Below, in pieces: positions 9,581 to 17,445 of a stretch of DNA of 64,000 nt. The stretch is from Aquimarina latercula DSM 2041 (lineage in GTDB: Bacteria > Bacteroidota > Bacteroidia > Flavobacteriales > Flavobacteriaceae): the NCBI RefSeq assembly GCF_000430645.1, contig NZ_AUMK01000016.1, positions 1 through 64,000 of the forward strand, in the 5' to 3' direction. A program made the translations under genes and the position numbers. The notes beneath the pieces are model-generated. The model was not told the DNA's origin. It worked only from the letters and a program-made list of their open reading frames with translations, and did not search any database. Every line of letters starts with the position of its first letter. Within the stretch, counting starts at the first letter, position 1.

Positions 9581-10318
9581 CTACACATATAAGAAACTAT
9601 TTTTTGCTAGTGTATCCTTTATCTCTTCTACGTTTGTCTTATAAGATTTAGAAAAAGGAATCATATCACTAGTGTTCTTAATAGCACATTTTGCTTTACC
9701 AAAATGTATCCTAGATACATATTTAGTATTGATTATATAACTATTATGGATGCGAACAAAATGATCTGGTAATAGATTCTGAAAGTGCTTTAGCGTCTTG
9801 AACGCCTCTACCTTATTACCACTACTCATCATAAAATCAGTAGTATTATTATCTGCTTTCAGATACAATACCTCATCGATATTAACAAAGCGATAATCTC
9901 CATAAGACTTAAAGCACAGCGTATTATCCAACACTTCATCAAAGTCCTTCTCGAACCTTAATAAGGTTTTAATAAGATCACTTTTGCTTAGAGGTTTTAG
10001 GATATAATCCAGCACACTATTACGTATACCTTCTATAGCATACTCGGTAGTTTTAGTCATAATGATAAACTCAGGCAAGTTTGTCATATACTTAGTTAGT
10101 TCTGACAATAAATTATACTGCGTTTTGGACGATTGAACTCCCGGAACTTCCGGTTCAAGAAAAACCAATCTAGGTTTTCTTTCTAAAATTAAGTCCAACG
10201 CTTCTTGCTCATTTTTAGCAATTCCGGTACAGATATAATCATTGTGATCTTCTAATGCGATCTGAATTGTGCGTGCAGAATTCTGATCATTATCAATAAT
10301 GATGTAAGGGTATTTCAT
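9581..10318 (-). CDS. LytTR-family response regulator with Glu in place of the phospho-acceptor Asp
   Basis: This 245-residue protein has an N-terminal receiver-like domain (about 1-120) and a C-terminal LytTR DNA-binding domain (about 140-240, with LPDHFVRIHNSYIINTKYV). The receiver keeps acidic residues D9 and D11, a Thr switch in IIMTKT and Lys108 in YILKPL. The expected acceptor motif FLDxxMPG reads FLEPEVPG, with Glu55 encoded by GAA. No LytS-type kinase lies next to it. It may therefore be a constitutively active or atypically controlled regulator. LytTR proteins bind direct repeats, and one candidate pair lies in the upstream gap. Confidence 0.85.
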   Translation of the reverse strand: MKYPYIIIDNDQNSARTIQIALEDHNDYICTGIAKNEQEALDLILERKPRLVFLEPEVPGVQSSKTQYNLLSELTKYMTNLPEFIIMTKTTEYAIEGIRNSVLDYILKPLSKSDLIKTLLRFEKDFDEVLDNTLCFKSYGDYRFVNIDEVLYLKADNNTTDFMMSSGNKVEAFKTLKHFQNLLPDHFVRIHNSYIINTKYVSRIHFGKAKCAIKNTSDMIPFSKSYKTNVEEIKDTLAKNSFLYV

Positions 10319-10756
10319 GAGGTAAACAATTAAAGGTTAGCGTTGGTTATTAAATACTGTCAGTATTCAAAAAAAAATTGTACACATTTACTGACTACAA
10401 GTTATGTTTTTTAATAATATCAAGGTTACGGTAAAACCACAATATTAATACGGAGCCGTACTATTTACGGGGTTTAAGGGGATTTCTTTGATCGAAATAT
10501 ATTGCATGTTATCGGTTTATGGGGTTTAGATTCTCTAAACGAAAAAAGAAAAGAATTAGTATATATGACCTAAAAAAAGTGAAATTAACCTAGAAAACAC
10601 AGGATAAACCAATGTTTTGCACAATTACTAGTAATCAAACATTTACAGTTTACATCTAATTTTTATAAATCATTCTATCCATGAATTCTATTATTTTATT
10701 TAGAAACAGATCTACTAATTAAAATATTTTAAATAGTTTTAGAAAAACAAATTCTA
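10319..10756. other. Divergent intergenic region with a candidate direct repeat
   Basis: A 438-base gap separates the LytTR regulator gene (minus) from the sirtuin gene (plus). It holds two near-identical 14-base elements, TTTACGGGGTTTAA (10464-10477) and TTTATGGGGTTTAG (10516-10529), whose starts are 52 bases apart, and a TACGG-AG-CCGTA palindrome just before the first. They may be binding sites for the adjacent regulator. No gene is seen. Confidence 0.4.
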
Positions 10757-11434
10757 ATGAAAAACGTAGTTGTGCTCACGGGCGCAGGAATTAGTGCAGA
10801 AAGTGGTATTAATACCTTTAGAGATGCTAATGGATTATGGGAAGGTCATGATATTATGGAAGTCGCCTCCCCAATCGGATGGAATAACAACCCCAAATTA
10901 GTATTAGACTTCTATAACAAAAGACGAAGTCAGTTACATACCGTAGCCCCCAACAAAGGCCATTTAGCGCTGGTAGAATTAGAAAAAACTCATAACGTAA
11001 CAGTTATCACCCAAAATGTTGATGATCTCCATGAACGTGCAGGAAGTAGTAATGTGGTACACCTACACGGAGAACTCTTAAAAGTCCGAAGTCAATTTGA
11101 TGAGAATCTAGTTTTAGATTGGAAAACAGATCTTAATCTTGGTGACTTATGTGAACATAATTCTCAGTTACGACCACACATTGTATGGTTCGGAGAAGAG
11201 GTACCTATGCTGAATAAGGCTATAAAGATTACGGAACAAGCAGATATTCTAATTATTATAGGAACTTCTATGCAAGTATACCCGGCCGCTAGTTTGGTAC
11301 AATTTGCTCCTACGGATACACCTATATATTTTATAGATCCTAAACCTGCTATTTCTCCAAAAGAAAATCTAACCATATTAGCAGAAAAAGCTACAATTGG
11401 TGTCCCAAAAGTGGTACAAGAATTAGCTGGATAG
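10757..11434 (+). CDS. Sir2-family NAD-dependent protein deacylase (CobB-like)
   Basis: This 225-residue sirtuin removes acyl groups from lysines using NAD. It shows the Rossmann motif GAGISAESGI, TQNVDDLH, the catalytic His in HLHGELLKV (His104) and GTSMQVYPAA. Tyr53 and Arg56 in FYNKRR match the YxxR signature of class III sirtuins such as E. coli CobB and SIRT5, which prefer succinyl or malonyl lysine. The segment that normally carries the zinc-binding cysteines has only one (Cys132). The family length is near 230-250, so the protein is slightly short because that module is reduced. It is followed closely by a HEAT-like gene and purB. Confidence 0.88.
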   Translation: MKNVVVLTGAGISAESGINTFRDANGLWEGHDIMEVASPIGWNNNPKLVLDFYNKRRSQLHTVAPNKGHLALVELEKTHNVTVITQNVDDLHERAGSSNVVHLHGELLKVRSQFDENLVLDWKTDLNLGDLCEHNSQLRPHIVWFGEEVPMLNKAIKITEQADILIIIGTSMQVYPAASLVQFAPTDTPIYFIDPKPAISPKENLTILAEKATIGVPKVVQELAG

Positions 11435-11458
11435 TAAACAAATAATAACCTAAAACTA

Positions 11459-12010
11459 ATGATTAATCTAGAAGAGGAAATTAAAAACACCAACCACTCT
11501 AGAGAAAAACGAAGCCATTTTGCAAACTTAATCTTGCAAAACCCTGAGTTATTACCTCAACTTATCGAAATCTGTAATCAAGTGGATGATGAGATCTCGT
11601 GTAGAGCTTCGTGGGGATTAGAGTTTTTATGTAAAAAAAAGTTAGAAGCTATTTTACCTTATATAGATGCCTTTGTAGAACTCATCCCTAAAGTTCATCA
11701 AGATCCTGCAGTACGCCCCATGGCAAAAATATGTGAATACCTAATACTCGCCTACTATAAAGAGAAACTACCTGTAGTTCGTGAAATGCTCTCAACATTA
11801 CATTTAGAAAAAATAACAGAAACCTGTTTTGATTGGCTCATTTCTGATCAAAAAGTAGCTCCTAAGGCTTATTCCATGACCAGTTTATACCTTCTCGGAA
11901 CGGAGTTCGATTGGATACACCCAGAACTAAAGATTATATTAGAAAACAACTACCATAGTGGAAGTGCTGCTTATAAAGCTCGATCCCGAATGATTTTAAA
12001 AAAGATATAG
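11459..12010 (+). CDS. HEAT-like helical protein upstream of purB
   Basis: This 183-residue protein is almost entirely helical, with Leu-rich pairs resembling HEAT/armadillo units (LLPQLIEICNQVDDEISCRA, VRPMAKICEYLILAYY). It has no signal peptide and no catalytic motif. The gene starts 24 bases after the sirtuin stop, so the two are probably co-transcribed, and purB follows after 159 bases with a promoter-like box. The same gene order with purB is familiar from other Flavobacteriia, where such proteins are sometimes mislabelled after the neighbour. A scaffold or protein-binding role is likely but unproven. Confidence 0.7.
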   Translation: MINLEEEIKNTNHSREKRSHFANLILQNPELLPQLIEICNQVDDEISCRASWGLEFLCKKKLEAILPYIDAFVELIPKVHQDPAVRPMAKICEYLILAYYKEKLPVVREMLSTLHLEKITETCFDWLISDQKVAPKAYSMTSLYLLGTEFDWIHPELKIILENNYHSGSAAYKARSRMILKKI

Positions 12011-12139
12011 AGAATTAATATAAATCATAATTTCTATCTATATAATTATGAAATTCATATAAATCTTCAATTTTAATCTTTGATATGTAGACAATCAAAA
12101 AATCGTTCTTTGTACTTCGTTATTCCTTATTAAATAAAT

Positions 12140-12147
12140 TATCTTTG
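12140..12147 (+). promoter_or_regulatory. Bacteroidota -7 promoter box for purB
   Basis: TATCTTTG matches the Bacteroidota -7 consensus TAnnTTTG and lies 22 bases before the purB ATG. A TTG at the usual -33 distance is not clear, so this is a half-supported call. Confidence 0.4.
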
Positions 12148-12169
12148 CACCTTTCAAAAAATCAACGTT

Positions 12170-13513
12170 ATGTCATTATCTCCTCTTCAAGCTATTTCGC
12201 CAATTGATGGTCGTTATGCTTCTAAAACACAATCATTAAGCACATATTTTAGCGAAGAAGCCTTAATAAAGTATCGTGTATTGGTAGAAATAGAATACTT
12301 TATTGCTTTATGTGAGATTCCATTACCGCAATTAAAAGATATTGATGCAGCAATTTTTGAAAAACTAAGAAAAATCTACACAGAATTTTCTACTGAAGAT
12401 GCTCAAGCAATAAAGGACATAGAAAAAGTTACCAACCACGATGTAAAAGCGGTTGAATATTTTATAAAAGAAAAGTTTGACATTCTAGGTTTACAGGAAT
12501 ATAAAGAGTTTATACATTTTGGTTTAACATCTCAGGATATTAATAACACGGCGATTCCTTTAAGTATTAAAGAATCTATTGGTGATGTCTATATTCCACA
12601 ATATTTAGAATTATTAGCTAAACTAAAATCATTAGTAGAAGAATGGTCTGATGTCTCTATGTTAGCTCGTACACATGGACAACCTGCATCTCCTACTCGA
12701 TTAGGAAAAGAGTTTCAGGTATACGTAACAAGATTAGAAGCTCAATTTGATTTATTAAATGATATTCCTAGCGCTGCTAAATTTGGTGGAGCTACAGGTA
12801 ACTACAATGCTCACAAAGTTGCATATCCTTCAATTGATTGGAAAGATTTTGGAACTCGTTTTGTACAAGAAAAACTAGGATTACATCACTCTTTTCCTAC
12901 AACACAGATCGAGCATTATGATCATATGGCAGCTTTGTTTGATGGATTAAAACGTATTAATACCATTATACTAGATTTGGATCGTGATGTATGGACGTAC
13001 GTGTCTATGGATTATTTTAAACAAAAAATCAAGAAAGGCGAAGTTGGATCTTCTGCTATGCCGCATAAAGTAAACCCTATTGATTTTGAAAATAGCGAAG
13101 GAAACATTGGTATTGCTAATGCATTATTCGAGCATTTATCTGCCAAACTACCAGTTAGTAGATTACAACGAGATCTAACAGACAGTACTGTACTCAGAAA
13201 TGTAGGTGTTCCTTTTGGGCATACATTAATTGCTTTTCAGGCTACTCTAAAAGGGTTAAACAAGTTATTGCTTAACAAAGAAAAGTTTGCTCAAGATCTT
13301 GAGAATAATTGGGCTGTAGTTGCAGAGGCTATTCAGACAATCCTAAGAAGAGAAGGATATCCAAATCCGTACGAAGCATTAAAAGGACTTACAAGAACGA
13401 ATGCTGCAATAAATCAAAATTCTATTTCAGAATTTATAGAGACGCTTGAGGTTTCTGATACTATAAAAACAGAACTAAAAGCCATCACTCCATCTAATTA
13501 TACAGGAATATAG
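12170..13513 (+). CDS. purB: Adenylosuccinate lyase
   Basis: This 447-residue fumarase/aspartase-superfamily enzyme carries out two beta-eliminations in purine synthesis: SAICAR to AICAR plus fumarate, and adenylosuccinate to AMP plus fumarate. The superfamily signature SSAMPHKVNPIDFENSEGN is intact near residue 300, with the substrate-binding TSQDINNTA near 125 and the His-containing ARTHGQPASPTRLGKE near 170. Length is normal for the short bacterial type. The gene is followed by a strong two-way terminator, so it ends its transcription unit. Confidence 0.97.
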   Translation: MSLSPLQAISPIDGRYASKTQSLSTYFSEEALIKYRVLVEIEYFIALCEIPLPQLKDIDAAIFEKLRKIYTEFSTEDAQAIKDIEKVTNHDVKAVEYFIKEKFDILGLQEYKEFIHFGLTSQDINNTAIPLSIKESIGDVYIPQYLELLAKLKSLVEEWSDVSMLARTHGQPASPTRLGKEFQVYVTRLEAQFDLLNDIPSAAKFGGATGNYNAHKVAYPSIDWKDFGTRFVQEKLGLHHSFPTTQIEHYDHMAALFDGLKRINTIILDLDRDVWTYVSMDYFKQKIKKGEVGSSAMPHKVNPIDFENSEGNIGIANALFEHLSAKLPVSRLQRDLTDSTVLRNVGVPFGHTLIAFQATLKGLNKLLLNKEKFAQDLENNWAVVAEAIQTILRREGYPNPYEALKGLTRTNAAINQNSISEFIETLEVSDTIKTELKAITPSNYTGI

Positions 13514-13542
13514 CTCATTAGAATTATCAAATAAAGTCAAAC

Positions 13543-13578
13543 AAAAAAGCTTCGACCCTGTAAGTCGAAGCTTTTTTT
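13543..13578. terminator. Bidirectional terminator between purB and the DUF4252 operon
   Basis: AAAAAGCTTCGAC and GTCGAAGCTTTTT form a perfect stem of at least 13 bases with A and T runs on both sides, so it can stop the converging transcripts from both strands. Confidence 0.92.
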
Positions 13579-13596
13579 GTTATATATAGACAACTA

Positions 13597-14145
13597 TTAA
13601 TCGATTTTTACATCTCCTAAAATATCTTTTATAGCACCGATATCCACATCTCCTTTATCAATTGCATTCATCAGTTTTGCTACGTTTCCTGGTTTCATAT
13701 CATCACCTAACACTCTCACTAAAGCCAAACCTCGATCTCCATTAGAAGCAAACACAATCATCTCATCAATATTATCTTCTTCTCCCTGAAACTTTAACAC
13801 TGCTTTGGTTCCATTAGAACCAAACCGCATTAAGGTTTCATATTTATTAGCTTCTAGTATTGTATTGATTTTTGCTTTTTCTTCTTCGTATCTTGTTTTT
13901 GTTCCTTCTTTAAGAGGTAGTGCTAAAAAATTAACTTTTTTGATACTTTCTAGCGCTTCTCTCTCGTCATCAGAAAGATTTACTTTTTTAGTTCTAGCAT
14001 CTAGTAAACTTGTTGCTAGGTCTACTGCAACAAAATCTGCATCACCTTGATGATCCACAAAATACCTTTGGAGTGATGTTTCACTGTTACAACTTATAAA
14101 TAGCATCCCGAAGACTACTAACGTTAGTTTTATTATATTTTTCAT
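13597..14145 (-). CDS. DUF4252 lipoprotein
   Basis: This 182-residue protein has a lipobox (GMLFISC, Cys19) and the DUF4252 fold common in Bacteroidota. It has an alpha-beta core, with the polar stretch around residues 100-150 alternating with short strands (TLMRFGSNGTKAVLKF, GLALVRVLGDDM). It is the last gene of the sigma/anti-sigma operon and a paralogue of the gene just upstream, separated by 112 bases that hold a long hairpin. DUF4252 has no established biochemical role. Position in an ECF operon suggests an envelope stress or surface-sensing function. Confidence 0.82.
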   Translation of the reverse strand: MKNIIKLTLVVFGMLFISCNSETSLQRYFVDHQGDADFVAVDLATSLLDARTKKVNLSDDEREALESIKKVNFLALPLKEGTKTRYEEEKAKINTILEANKYETLMRFGSNGTKAVLKFQGEEDNIDEMIVFASNGDRGLALVRVLGDDMKPGNVAKLMNAIDKGDVDIGAIKDILGDVKID

Positions 14146-14196
14146 TTTAATTGGTTTTTATTCGTACTAGCCGAACAGGTTGATTTGATTGATGAT

Positions 14197-14230
14197 AAGC
14201 TTCCTTAGGTATTTCTACCTAAAGAAGCTT
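14197..14230 (-). promoter_or_regulatory. 15-base-pair RNA hairpin with GAAA tetraloop between the DUF4252 genes
   Basis: In the minus-strand transcript, AAGCTTCTTTAGGTA pairs with TACCTAAGGAAGCTT (one G-U wobble) around a GAAA loop, a GNRA-class tetraloop. There is no T run after it, so it is not a classic terminator. It may stabilise or delimit the upstream mRNA segment. Confidence 0.7.
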
Positions 14231-14257
14231 GGGTGTAACTTAAACTAAAATATAAGC

Positions 14258-14791
14258 TTAATTTTTCTTATTCACTTTCTTAAGTTCTTCTCCTCCAGGA
14301 ACATTTAAGTGATCTGCAATTTTAGAAACTTGTCTTAGGTCAATATCTCCAGTAATAGTCATTACTACTGTATTAGGGCCTCCATCATTTTCCATTCCTT
14401 CTAAAAACATAAATAATTCAGTAACGTAATTATCATTTTTACCAGGCTTAGAGTAAAATTTTACGTTTTTTCCATCGCTTTTAAAACGCATTAGTTCATC
14501 TAATGAAGTACTCTTAAGATACTTTTGCACATCTGCTTTCATCTTCTGACCTATTTCATTTTTTTCGGTAACAAAGATTTTAATGTTTTCAATATTTTCT
14601 ACTAGGTTTACATAATCTTTGATTTCAGGATCATTACTTTCTAGATCCATCTTACTTAATAACTTAAACATTTTACTAGTTACTACAATAGATGACACAT
14701 CGTTCATGTCTTCGTATTTATCAAAATTGCTTTGTGCAATAGAAATATATGGTACAAATGCTACTAATAGTATGATTACAAACTTTTTCAT
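14258..14791 (-). CDS. DUF4252 secreted protein
   Basis: This 177-residue protein has an N-terminal signal peptide (VIILLVAFVPYISIAQS, cleaved after Ala/Gln) without a lipobox Cys, so it is periplasmic or exported rather than lipid-anchored. It shares with the downstream paralogue the pattern LMRFKSDGKNVKFYSKPG and MTITGDIDLRQVSKIADHL near the C-terminus. It lies 49 bases after the anti-sigma-like gene in the same operon. The pair of one soluble and one lipid-anchored DUF4252 protein is a recurring Bacteroidota arrangement. Function unknown. Confidence 0.82.
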   Translation of the reverse strand: MKKFVIILLVAFVPYISIAQSNFDKYEDMNDVSSIVVTSKMFKLLSKMDLESNDPEIKDYVNLVENIENIKIFVTEKNEIGQKMKADVQKYLKSTSLDELMRFKSDGKNVKFYSKPGKNDNYVTELFMFLEGMENDGGPNTVVMTITGDIDLRQVSKIADHLNVPGGEELKKVNKKN

Positions 14792-14840
14792 AATTAATTC
14801 ATTTTAAGATATTCCTTTGTTATAGGAATAATATTCGTTT

Positions 14841-15329
14841 TTATTTTATTAATTTATTTTTGGCTGTTTCGAACTCGTTTAAATACACTAATTCTTTTTT
14901 AGCTGTATCGAACTCGTTCAGGTAGACCAAATCCTTTTTGCCCTCATTCATTAAACTAGCTACCAAATCAAGGGCTTCTTTGGTTTTCTGCAATGCTAAT
15001 TCAGGATCATCATAGGTACCATATACACCTTCTGGATCAACTCCTGCAGGAATATCTTTTATAAACAGCCCCACAATCAAGGCTATTGATGCAGCTACAC
15101 CTATCCAGGTATACCAGGGTACTCTACTTGTATTAGTATTTAAACTAATTTCAGAACTAGCAGTTACTTGACTTTCTTCAGAAAAAAACTGAAACAAATC
15201 TTTATATTTCTCCAAATGTGACGGCACGCTTTCTCCGGTAAAATAAACCTTTAATTCTTTTTCTTCAGAAAGTGTCGTTTCTCCTTCAAAATACTTATCC
15301 AGTAGTTTTTCTAGTTTAGCCAACTCCAT
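14841..15329 (-). CDS. Probable anti-sigma factor (single-pass membrane protein)
   Basis: This 162-residue protein has a cytoplasmic helical N-terminus (KLEKLLDKYFEGETTLSEEK), one transmembrane helix (about 70-88, WIGVAASIALIVGLFI) and a short outer tail. The gene overlaps the end of the ECF sigma gene by 14 bases, so the two are translationally coupled, which is the usual anti-sigma arrangement. No zinc-binding HxxxCxxC motif is present, so it is not a ZAS-type factor. The C-terminus carries a tandem repeat, LVYLNEFDTAKKE followed by LVYLNEFETAKNK. Confidence in the role rests mostly on context. Confidence 0.72.
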   Translation of the reverse strand: MELAKLEKLLDKYFEGETTLSEEKELKVYFTGESVPSHLEKYKDLFQFFSEESQVTASSEISLNTNTSRVPWYTWIGVAASIALIVGLFIKDIPAGVDPEGVYGTYDDPELALQKTKEALDLVASLMNEGKKDLVYLNEFDTAKKELVYLNEFETAKNKLIK

Positions 15330-15825
15330 AATTGTGTTTTTTTAATAATTCTTCTCTTATTATTTTTCTTCCTCTCGATAATGCTACTCTAACCGCTGTT
15401 TCATTCATCTCTAACATTTCGGCAATTTCTGCATTATTGTATTGTTCTATATCTCTTAGCTGGATTATCATACGTTGTTGTTCTGGTAATCCATCCATAA
15501 TTTTACCTACCCAATCTAGACTATCCTTAGCCTCTACTTGTCGTTGTAATGAGGGACGTTCATCTTTATAATTACTATGTACAATTTTTAAGTTTCCACT
15601 TTCTTTTGCCTTCAACTTATCATAGCAATAGTTCTTAGTCATTGTCATCGCAAATGCTTCTACATTTTTATACTCAGCCATTTTTGTTTTATTCCTCCAT
15701 AGCTTTAGTAATATTTCTTGCGTAGCATCTTCTGCTTCTTCATTACTCACCAACAATCTTTTAGCCAACCTGTACAGCTTGTCTTTAAAACCATTGGTAA
15801 GCGATATAAATGCTCTTTCCTTCAT
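15316..15825 (-). CDS. ECF-type RNA polymerase sigma factor
   Basis: This 169-residue sigma-70 family protein has region 2 (about 10-75, with NEEAEDATQEILLKLWRNK) and region 4 (about 105-160, with LPEQQRMIIQLRDIEQYNN and a helix-turn-helix NETAVRVALSRGRK). It lacks regions 1 and 3, as ECF factors do. It heads an operon with its probable membrane anti-sigma factor and two DUF4252 proteins. The operon is probably autoregulated from the divergent gap at 15826-15963. Confidence 0.92.
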   Translation of the reverse strand: MKERAFISLTNGFKDKLYRLAKRLLVSNEEAEDATQEILLKLWRNKTKMAEYKNVEAFAMTMTKNYCYDKLKAKESGNLKIVHSNYKDERPSLQRQVEAKDSLDWVGKIMDGLPEQQRMIIQLRDIEQYNNAEIAEMLEMNETAVRVALSRGRKIIREELLKKHNYGVG

Positions 15826-15963
15826 ATTGTGTTGGTTGGTTGTTACAAAACTAACTTGTTAGCTTTATATAAGGGAGACGACTATACCTATAATTTGTTA
15901 CACATTTTTTTAAAATTATAATAAAGTCCCTATTTTTAGGGTTATATAAAACAAAAAAAGTTT

Positions 15964-17373
15964 ATGAAATTGCTAAAATATTTTACTGCGCTTCTTTTCT
16001 TAGGAAGTATAGTTACCGGTTGTTTTGATGATAATGATGATGTAATACAACCTTCTTCTGATCTCGACATTAAAGATTTTATAAGAAGAGGAATGAATGT
16101 ATGGTATCTATATAAGGAAGATGTCCCAGATTTAGCAGATGATCGCTTTTCTTCTAATGGAGAATACACCGATTTCTTAAACTCTTTTAATTCTCCAGAA
16201 TCATTTTTTGATCACTTAGTTGCAGATCAAGATGAATTTAGTTGGATTGTTAGTGATTATATTGCATTAGAACAATTGTTAGATGGCATTACATTAAACA
16301 ATGGAATGGAATTCGGATTAGTTCGATACCCAAATGAACCAACACAAGTTTTTGGATACGTTCGTTATGTATTACCCGGAACAGATGCTGAAGCTAAAGG
16401 AATAAAAAGAGGAGATATCTTTAATACTATCGATGGAACTCAAATCACAGATTCAAATACAACCACCTTACTATCTCCTGAGTCATACACTATTGGTTTA
16501 GCTACTTTTGATGGAACTAACATTACACCAACAGGAGAATCTGTTTCTCTAACAAAAACGCAGTATACAGAAAACCCAGTTTTTTTAGCCAAAACTTTAA
16601 ATGTGGGAGGAAACCCTGTTGGATATCTAATGTATAATGGATTTAGATCTAATTTTGAAGCAGAACTTAATAATGCTTTTGGTCAATTTAAATCTGATGG
16701 CGTTACTGATTTTATATTAGATCTACGATATAATGGTGGAGGTGATACAGAAACCACTAAGGACTTAGCTAGTATGATTACAGGACAATTTAATGGCGAA
16801 GTTTTTACTACAGAAGAGTGGAATTCTGATAGACAACCACAATTTGGGGACACCAATCGTTTTGACAATCAGATAAGAAATGGAGATGGAATCAATAGTC
16901 TTAACCTTAGTAGAGTATACATCCTAACCACGAATAGATCGGCTTCTGCGAGTGAATTAATAATAAATGGTTTAGACCCTTATATTACAGTAACTCAAAT
17001 AGGAGATGTAACTAGAGGTAAGTTCCAAGCATCAACTACCATTTATGATTCTGATAATTATTTTAGATCTGGTACAAATTTGAATCTTGGTCATACTTAT
17101 GCAATGCAACCTTTGATTTTAAAAACTATCAACTCCGTTGGTTTTACGGATTATTTTAATGGATTTACTCCCGAAATAAGTAATCCAGAGGACTATAGTA
17201 ACCTGGGAGTACTTGGAGATCCTGATGAACCACTTCTTAATGCTGCTATTAACGCTATCTTGAGTAATCGAAGCAACATACAGAACAAAAATATTGAGTT
17301 TAGCGAATTGGGAGACAGTAATATGCATCAACCTGACTACGAAAGAATGTATAAAACCTTTGATAAGAAATAG
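15964..17373 (+). CDS. S41-family C-terminal processing protease lipoprotein
   Basis: This 469-residue protein has a lipobox (SIVTGC, Cys19), a PDZ-like domain (about 115-185, FGYVRYVLPGTDAEAKGIKRG) and an S41 peptidase domain (about 200-400). The catalytic serine is in RSASASELIINGL, with the preceding substrate-binding motif FILDLRYNGGG. It is probably attached to the outer or inner membrane facing the periplasm and trims proteins from their C-termini. It is transcribed divergently from the ECF sigma operon and has its own terminator. Bacteroidota carry many such lipoproteins and the specific substrate is unknown. Confidence 0.9.
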   Translation: MKLLKYFTALLFLGSIVTGCFDDNDDVIQPSSDLDIKDFIRRGMNVWYLYKEDVPDLADDRFSSNGEYTDFLNSFNSPESFFDHLVADQDEFSWIVSDYIALEQLLDGITLNNGMEFGLVRYPNEPTQVFGYVRYVLPGTDAEAKGIKRGDIFNTIDGTQITDSNTTTLLSPESYTIGLATFDGTNITPTGESVSLTKTQYTENPVFLAKTLNVGGNPVGYLMYNGFRSNFEAELNNAFGQFKSDGVTDFILDLRYNGGGDTETTKDLASMITGQFNGEVFTTEEWNSDRQPQFGDTNRFDNQIRNGDGINSLNLSRVYILTTNRSASASELIINGLDPYITVTQIGDVTRGKFQASTTIYDSDNYFRSGTNLNLGHTYAMQPLILKTINSVGFTDYFNGFTPEISNPEDYSNLGVLGDPDEPLLNAAINAILSNRSNIQNKNIEFSELGDSNMHQPDYERMYKTFDKK

Positions 17374-17390
17374 TTGATATAAGATTTTAT

Positions 17391-17429
17391 AAAAAAAGGT
17401 CCCAAACTTAAGTTTGGGACCTTTTTTTT
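17391..17429. terminator. Bidirectional terminator between convergent genes
   Basis: An exact palindrome, GGTCCCAAACTT then AAGTTTGGGACC, is flanked by A and T runs. It sits between the S41 protease gene and the end of the TonB receptor gene and serves both. Confidence 0.93.
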
Positions 17430-17445
17430 AGTAAAGAAAATATGT

